From positions 1 through 10,427 of the forward strand of contig DOWI01000210.1 of NCBI GenBank assembly GCA_003519645.1: DNA of 10,427 nucleotides, read 5' to 3'. Shown here one piece after another: positions 6,168 through 10,427 of the stretch (position 1 is its first letter; every line of letters begins with the position of its first letter). Origin of the DNA: Oscillospiraceae bacterium (GTDB taxonomy: Bacteria; Bacillota_A; Clostridia; Oscillospirales; Acutalibacteraceae). A program made the translations under genes and the position numbers. The notes under the pieces are model-generated. The model made no database searches and had not been told where the DNA came from. It saw only the letters and a list, made by a program, of their open reading frames with translations.

Positions 6168-7091
6168 ATGGGAAAACTTTGCCGAAATAATAAAACAGGC
6201 ATAAAAGGCGGAACGAGTTTTTCGAGGGTTCTTGCGAAAAACATTTCCGGCTGGGTGCTGATATTGCCGTCAATGATATTGTTTGTAATGTTAATTTGGA
6301 GACCTATTGCCATTGGGATAGGATATTCGTTTTTTGACCTCAAAGGTTTTACGCCTTCGGAATTTGTGGGACTTAAGAACTATAAGGACGTTCTTACGGA
6401 CACAAATTTTATACAGACATTAAAGAATACGGTGATGTATGTTGTGTGGTCTTTGATAATCGGTTATCCGCTGCCCTTTATATGTGCGGTTATGATGAAT
6501 GAGATGATGCATATGAAGGGCTTTTTTAAGATTACTACATATCTTCCAGTCATTATACCGAGTATTGCCACGGCAATGATTTGGAAAATGGTTTATATGG
6601 GCGGTGAAGGCGGCCTTTTAAATATGATTTTGTATTTCTTCGGCGTAGGACCGATAGATTGGCTTGCCAATAAATCGCTTACAATTCCGCTGATTGTACT
6701 TTCGATGTCGTGGAACAGCTTCGGCTCGACGCTTATTATATACCTTGCGTCGCTGCAGGGGATTAACAGGGACTTGTACGAGGCGGCAGCCTTGGATGGC
6801 TGTGGTTTTTGGGGAAAATTCAGGGCAGTGCTGTTCCCTCATATGAGAGGAATTCTGCTGCTGAATTTTGTGAGACAGATTATAGGTGTATTCAATGTTA
6901 CGGAACAGCCCCTGACCATGACGGGCGGCGGGCCGAACGGCGCGTCAACGACATTGGGGCTTATAAATTATTACTATGCATTTAAGTACGGGCAGTACGA
7001 TAAGGCGCTGGCAGTCGGTGTTATCACCTTTCTGATGCTTTTGGTGTGGACAGTGGTTTACTTTGTAATGGATAAGAAAATAAGTGAGTAG
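6168..7091 (+). CDS. Sugar ABC transporter permease, MalF/UgpA/LplB type
   Basis: The 307-residue integral membrane protein shows six hydrophobic segments (about 29-50, 87-109, 122-142, 171-194, 228-244 and 279-300). The binding-protein-dependent permease EAA loop is YEAAALDGCGFWGKFRAVLFP (about 204-224), which docks the ATPase on the cytoplasmic side. The periplasmic-side TGGGPNGAST segment near residue 252 is typical of the MalF-like partner (TxGGPxxxT). The start at 6168 is set by its ribosome binding site. It lies 154 bases after the binding-protein gene, a gap occupied by hairpins, and 12 bases before the second permease, with which it should form a heterodimeric channel. Confidence 0.93.
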   Translation: MGKLCRNNKTGIKGGTSFSRVLAKNISGWVLILPSMILFVMLIWRPIAIGIGYSFFDLKGFTPSEFVGLKNYKDVLTDTNFIQTLKNTVMYVVWSLIIGYPLPFICAVMMNEMMHMKGFFKITTYLPVIIPSIATAMIWKMVYMGGEGGLLNMILYFFGVGPIDWLANKSLTIPLIVLSMSWNSFGSTLIIYLASLQGINRDLYEAAALDGCGFWGKFRAVLFPHMRGILLLNFVRQIIGVFNVTEQPLTMTGGGPNGASTTLGLINYYYAFKYGQYDKALAVGVITFLMLLVWTVVYFVMDKKISE

Positions 7092-7103
7092 GGGGTGAAA
7101 TAG

Positions 7104-8009
7104 ATGAAAAGAATTGTCGGAATGAGATTTTCGGATAAAGAGGCAGGGCTTTTGTCCTCGTTTGATATGCGCAAGGTACATAATAAGCCGATATATTGGG
7201 CAATGTTTTTGATTTTGTTATTTGTCAGCCTGATATGCTTGGTGCCGGTGATTTGGGTTGCCCTTTCGGGCTTTAAAAGTGTAAGCGAGCTTTATGCTGT
7301 TCCGCCTACGCTGCTGCCCGAGAGTATAAACCTCGGCAAGATAGCGGAAGTATGGGAAACGGTATCGTTGTTTAAATACTTTGTAAATTCCGTAAATCTT
7401 ATTTTGGGCTGTTGGGCGTTTGATATAATCATCAACGGTCTTGCGGGATATGTATTGTCGAGGGTTAAGCCTATGGGCTCAAGGGTGATAGAGGTTCTCG
7501 TGTTTTGGTCGATGATGTTGCCGGGAATAAGCATGGTTCCGCTTTATATGACGTTTGTCGACGTCCCGCTTATTCACGTAAACCTCGTAGGCTCATATCT
7601 GCCTATATGGCTTATGTCGGGCGCAAGCGCGTTTAACATCCTACTGTTCAGAAACTTTTTCAACAGCATACCCATGGATTATATTGAGGCGGCAGGACTT
7701 GACGGCTGCTCGCCGTTCGGCATTTTTATAAAAATAATTTTGCCGCTTAGCAGGCCTATAATAATGGTTGTGACAATATTTACCGTCACAGGTACATGGG
7801 GCAATTTTATGTGGCCGTATCTTATGCTCGGCAATACTAATTTAGAGCCGGTTGCCGTTATGTTGTATAACCTCAGCTCTAAGTCGGGAATGACGGCGGA
7901 TAAATACCTGTTGCTTCTTATGATGTCTATTTTGCCTATGATTTTGGTTTACGCTGTATTTTCAAAGCATATTATGGGCGGTATAGATATCGGCGGGATC
8001 AAGGGATAA
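7104..8009 (+). CDS. Sugar ABC transporter permease, MalG/UgpE/AraQ type
   Basis: This 301-residue membrane protein has six hydrophobic segments, the first at about 31-54. A typical post-TM1 segment (SGFKSVSELYAVPPTLLPE) follows, then the EAA loop YIEAAGLDGCSPFGIFIKIILP (about 193-214). The GGIDIGGIKG C-terminus resembles the GxxxGAVKG end of MalG-type subunits. Its Shine-Dalgarno GGGGGTGA overlaps the stop codon of the previous permease, indicating tight cotranslation. No ATPase gene follows; the next gene is a secreted hydrolase, so energy must come from an ATPase encoded elsewhere, as with MsmX/MsmK in other Firmicutes. Confidence 0.93.
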   Translation: MKRIVGMRFSDKEAGLLSSFDMRKVHNKPIYWAMFLILLFVSLICLVPVIWVALSGFKSVSELYAVPPTLLPESINLGKIAEVWETVSLFKYFVNSVNLILGCWAFDIIINGLAGYVLSRVKPMGSRVIEVLVFWSMMLPGISMVPLYMTFVDVPLIHVNLVGSYLPIWLMSGASAFNILLFRNFFNSIPMDYIEAAGLDGCSPFGIFIKIILPLSRPIIMVVTIFTVTGTWGNFMWPYLMLGNTNLEPVAVMLYNLSSKSGMTADKYLLLLMMSILPMILVYAVFSKHIMGGIDIGGIKG

Positions 8010-8147
8010 GAGAAAGAGCGCTCGGATATTGAGTCTCGCAGTTCATGCTTTTCGGTGCGGAAATTGAAAAAGCTATATGAGATTATGAAGTGTGGTATTC
8101 GTTTTACGTAGTTTAACAAAAATAGGAAACAAGGAAAGATTCTTGAT
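8010..8147 (+). other. Gap between the transporter genes and the secreted hydrolase
   Basis: No convincing terminator or promoter is visible. GAGCGCTC (8016-8023) is a loopless palindrome. TTGAAA (8064-8069) and TATGAA (8084-8089) are only 14 bases apart, too close for a normal promoter. AAGGAAAG (8131-8138) is the Shine-Dalgarno of the next gene. The hydrolase may be read through from the transporter operon. Confidence 0.4.
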
Positions 8148-10427
8148 ATGAAAACTAAACTTATGATAGTGGTTTTGACCTTGAGTATGCTGTCCGCGTC
8201 ATTGCCGCCTTGCGCCGTCGGGGCAGAGGATTATGCAAGGGTTGAGTATACCGATGCGGGCGGAAGCTATGATGTGAATAATTGGAGTGCGGTCAATGCC
8301 GCCGTTAAAACGGATGCAGAGGTAGAGTTTACCCCTGTTGAGGCGGGCGGCGAACGCGGCTTGCGGATTACGCCGAATAAAACAACCGGCGCTTCATGCA
8401 TAAACATAGGCATTGACGACGGTTTTATGAATAATTTGCAGGGGGACGGCGTTGACGTTACCGTGCGATATTTTGACAGCGGTACGGGAAAGTTTTTATT
8501 GCAGTACGACGGCAGGATGAACGATAATAAAGCGTGGAGCGTGTCGGAAACGGAGATTGTATACCTCGAGAATACGCAGGTGTGGAAGGAACACACCTTT
8601 AAGCTGTACGACGCAAGGCTTGACAATAACCTCGGCCGGGGCACGGATTTGAGGCTTAACCTGTATTCCGAGAAGCTGGGCTTTCCGAAAGAGTCCGTGA
8701 TTATTCAATCTGTGACAATAAGAAGGTCGGGAAAGGCATTCCCGATTAATATGGACATAAACGGCCCTGCGGGAAATGTGTTTTTAAAGGGCAGCGAGGC
8801 ACAACTTTATCTTACCGCCGAAAATATTTCGCGAAGCAATTTGAATCTGGACTGCAAAATGACAATTACCGACGCTTTCGGCGGGGAAAGAATTGTCGAC
8901 GAAAATGTTCGGCTTGTACTGGGAAAGAATGCTTTGATTATTCCGACCGCCGTGACGGAGTGCGGTACCTATGACGTGAATATGAAATTCACAAACGGCG
9001 CGGAAATTTACGGAGAGTATGATACAAACTTTTCGATATCCGTCAATGCAGCTTCGGAGAATGAATCCTATGGTATGAATACTCATTATCGCCTGACGGA
9101 CAGGAATCCGTACATCTCCCGTCCGCTTATGCGGGAAATGGGCGCCGGCTGGAGCAGGGAATCACTGTTTTGGTCACAATGTGAGAGAAGCGCGGGCAGA
9201 GTATATGTCCCGACGCATATTACAGAGTCCATAGAGGTAGGCTTGCAGAACGGGATTAAAACATTGGTTGTGCTGACCGGCGGAAATTCGCTTTATGATA
9301 ACAATAGATTTCCACAGTCGGATGAGGCGATAGCCGCCTTTGGCAACTATGTATATGAGGTTGTAAGGGCGCTAAGGGGCAAGGCTGATACATTTCAGCT
9401 GTGGAATGAATTCCATCATACATGGAACGGTATGCACCCCGATTACGCAAGCAATCCGAGGTCGGTCGTGTGGAATACCGAGTATACTGCGCAGGGCGCC
9501 GAGGCGTATGTAAAGCTGCTTAAGGTTGTCTATGAGCGGGCAAAGGAGGCAAACCCGGAGTGCAAAATAGTCGGGTTCGGTGGTGTTCCGAGCATATGGC
9601 CCCATTGGATAGAGAAGATGCTTGACGTCGGTGTGGGAGATTATTCGGATTATATAAGCCTGCACGAGTATAATTCATCCAATCCGCCCGAGAAAAACCT
9701 TCTCGCATACTTAAAGCGCCTTGTGGGCATTGTTGAGGAAAAGGGCGCATCGGACTTACCTATATGGATAACCGAAACGGGCTGGTCTACATATGATTTG
9801 CCGCAGTCAGAGCAGGCGAAATATGCCGTAAGGGAGTATCTGCTGCTTAAGGATATAGGGATTGATAAGATATTTTGGTATGATTTCAAGAACGACGGCG
9901 TCAATCACTCCGACGCCGAAATGAGCTACGGCGCAATTTATAACCACGCGGAAAAGGAAAAGGCGGCATATTCCGCAAGGCCGCTGTATGTCGCGCTTGC
10001 CAATATGAACGACAAAATCGGCGAGGCCGAAATCAAAGAGCATATAACAACGGATGACGGAACGGAAGTGTTTAAGCTGAAGAGTGATTTCGGCGGAGAT
10101 GTATGCGTCTTGTGGAATTTAAGCGGAAGCACAACCGCGACGGTTGATTTCGGCTCGGCAGAGGCAGAGCTGTATGATATGTTCGGCAATATGACAAGCC
10201 TTGAGAGCGAAAGCGGCGTTTATACGGTCGAGGTTTCGGACGCGCCCGTGTATATCACGAAAAAGGATTTTGAAAAAAAGTATGAGGTAACCAAAATCGA
10301 CTATAACACAAACGAGATTACCGTCCGCGTTGACGACATATATTCCGATGATACGGCGACAATGCTTGTTTTAAATCCGGGAAAGACCGTCGCCAACATT
10401 TACCAAAAAGGTAGCGGCGCTGTGTGC
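8148..10427 (+). CDS. Secreted multidomain glycoside hydrolase, clan GH-A (GH39-like), partial
   Basis: The frame is open for 760 codons and runs off the window, so the C-terminus is missing. A Sec signal peptide (MKTKLMIVVLTLSML..., likely cut after AVGA at residue 26) shows export. Residues about 27-195 look like a jelly-roll carbohydrate-binding module (VWKEHTFKLYDARLDN near 145, SVTIRRSG near 190). Residues about 198-302 look Ig-like. Residues about 310-625 form a TIM-barrel-type domain with the probable acid/base Glu421 in LWNEFHHTWN and nucleophile Glu543 in WITETGWST, the clan GH-A layout. A C-terminal beta domain (about 630-705, with YDMFGN and APVYITKK) follows, and a new Ig-like module begins near 712 (VTKIDYNTNEITV, MLVLNPGKT). 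The GH39-like label is by resemblance only; GH5-like or an unassigned family is possible. The ATG follows AAGGAAAG by nine bases. Its place after the importer suggests that it makes the imported oligosaccharide. Confidence 0.82.
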   Translation, partial: MKTKLMIVVLTLSMLSASLPPCAVGAEDYARVEYTDAGGSYDVNNWSAVNAAVKTDAEVEFTPVEAGGERGLRITPNKTTGASCINIGIDDGFMNNLQGDGVDVTVRYFDSGTGKFLLQYDGRMNDNKAWSVSETEIVYLENTQVWKEHTFKLYDARLDNNLGRGTDLRLNLYSEKLGFPKESVIIQSVTIRRSGKAFPINMDINGPAGNVFLKGSEAQLYLTAENISRSNLNLDCKMTITDAFGGERIVDENVRLVLGKNALIIPTAVTECGTYDVNMKFTNGAEIYGEYDTNFSISVNAASENESYGMNTHYRLTDRNPYISRPLMREMGAGWSRESLFWSQCERSAGRVYVPTHITESIEVGLQNGIKTLVVLTGGNSLYDNNRFPQSDEAIAAFGNYVYEVVRALRGKADTFQLWNEFHHTWNGMHPDYASNPRSVVWNTEYTAQGAEAYVKLLKVVYERAKEANPECKIVGFGGVPSIWPHWIEKMLDVGVGDYSDYISLHEYNSSNPPEKNLLAYLKRLVGIVEEKGASDLPIWITETGWSTYDLPQSEQAKYAVREYLLLKDIGIDKIFWYDFKNDGVNHSDAEMSYGAIYNHAEKEKAAYSARPLYVALANMNDKIGEAEIKEHITTDDGTEVFKLKSDFGGDVCVLWNLSGSTTATVDFGSAEAELYDMFGNMTSLESESGVYTVEVSDAPVYITKKDFEKKYEVTKIDYNTNEITVRVDDIYSDDTATMLVLNPGKTVANIYQKGSGAVC

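Noticed and set aside
8064..8089. A promoter for the secreted hydrolase (TTGAAA ... TATGAA)
   Set aside because: The spacer is only 14 bases, too short for normal sigma-A recognition.
8267..10189. Several minus-strand open frames opposite the secreted hydrolase
   Set aside because: The plus-strand frame is continuous for 760 codons with a signal peptide and catalytic motifs; the opposing frames overlap one another and lack family features.
1..10427. CRISPR arrays, toxin-antitoxin pairs, tRNAs, phage or defence genes
   Set aside because: No regularly spaced repeats, cloverleaf-like sequences or matching protein motifs were seen on either strand; the recombinase remnant is the only mobile-element gene.

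Overview
The window looks like chromosomal DNA of an anaerobic low-GC Gram-positive bacterium (Clostridia, probably a gut, rumen or digester lineage). This is inferred from AGGAGG-type ribosome binding sites, consensus sigma-A promoters, a lipobox sugar-binding protein, and a CUT1 sugar ABC system with no ATPase beside it, which is common in Firmicutes that share one MsmX/MsmK ATPase. No rRNA or marker gene fixes the taxon.

Bases 1-1382 are a patch of gene debris. They hold the N-terminus of a secreted protein (129-398) running into the C-terminal half of a tyrosine recombinase (about 378-762), a strong 27-base palindrome, and a frameshifted, internally deleted Ldh2-family dehydrogenase (872-1223). 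None of these looks functional. They probably mark an old mobile-element insertion followed by deletion.

Bases 1383-10427 are an intact carbohydrate-utilisation locus. On the minus strand lie an AraC-type regulator (3511-4368) and, downstream of it, a GH42 beta-galactosidase without a signal peptide (1383-3386). Divergently on the plus strand are a sugar-binding lipoprotein (4625-6013), two permeases (6168-7091 and 7104-8009), and the first 760 codons of a large secreted multidomain protein with a clan GH-A-like catalytic domain (8148 to the window end).

Inferred logic: the secreted hydrolase cuts a polysaccharide or glycoside outside the cell, the binding protein and permeases import the oligosaccharide using an ATPase encoded elsewhere, and the cytoplasmic GH42 enzyme removes terminal beta-galactosyl or related residues. 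The AraC regulator probably senses the imported sugar and acts on the 240-base divergent region. That region carries a consensus promoter for araC, a near-consensus promoter for the transporter genes, and three copies of an ATAATCC-like motif. A further promoter with an overlapping palindrome lies in front of the GH42 gene.

I found no CRISPR array, defence system, phage cluster, RNA gene or other clearly undescribed system. The least ordinary items are the weakly classifiable secreted hydrolase, the candidate operator architecture and the pseudogene scar.
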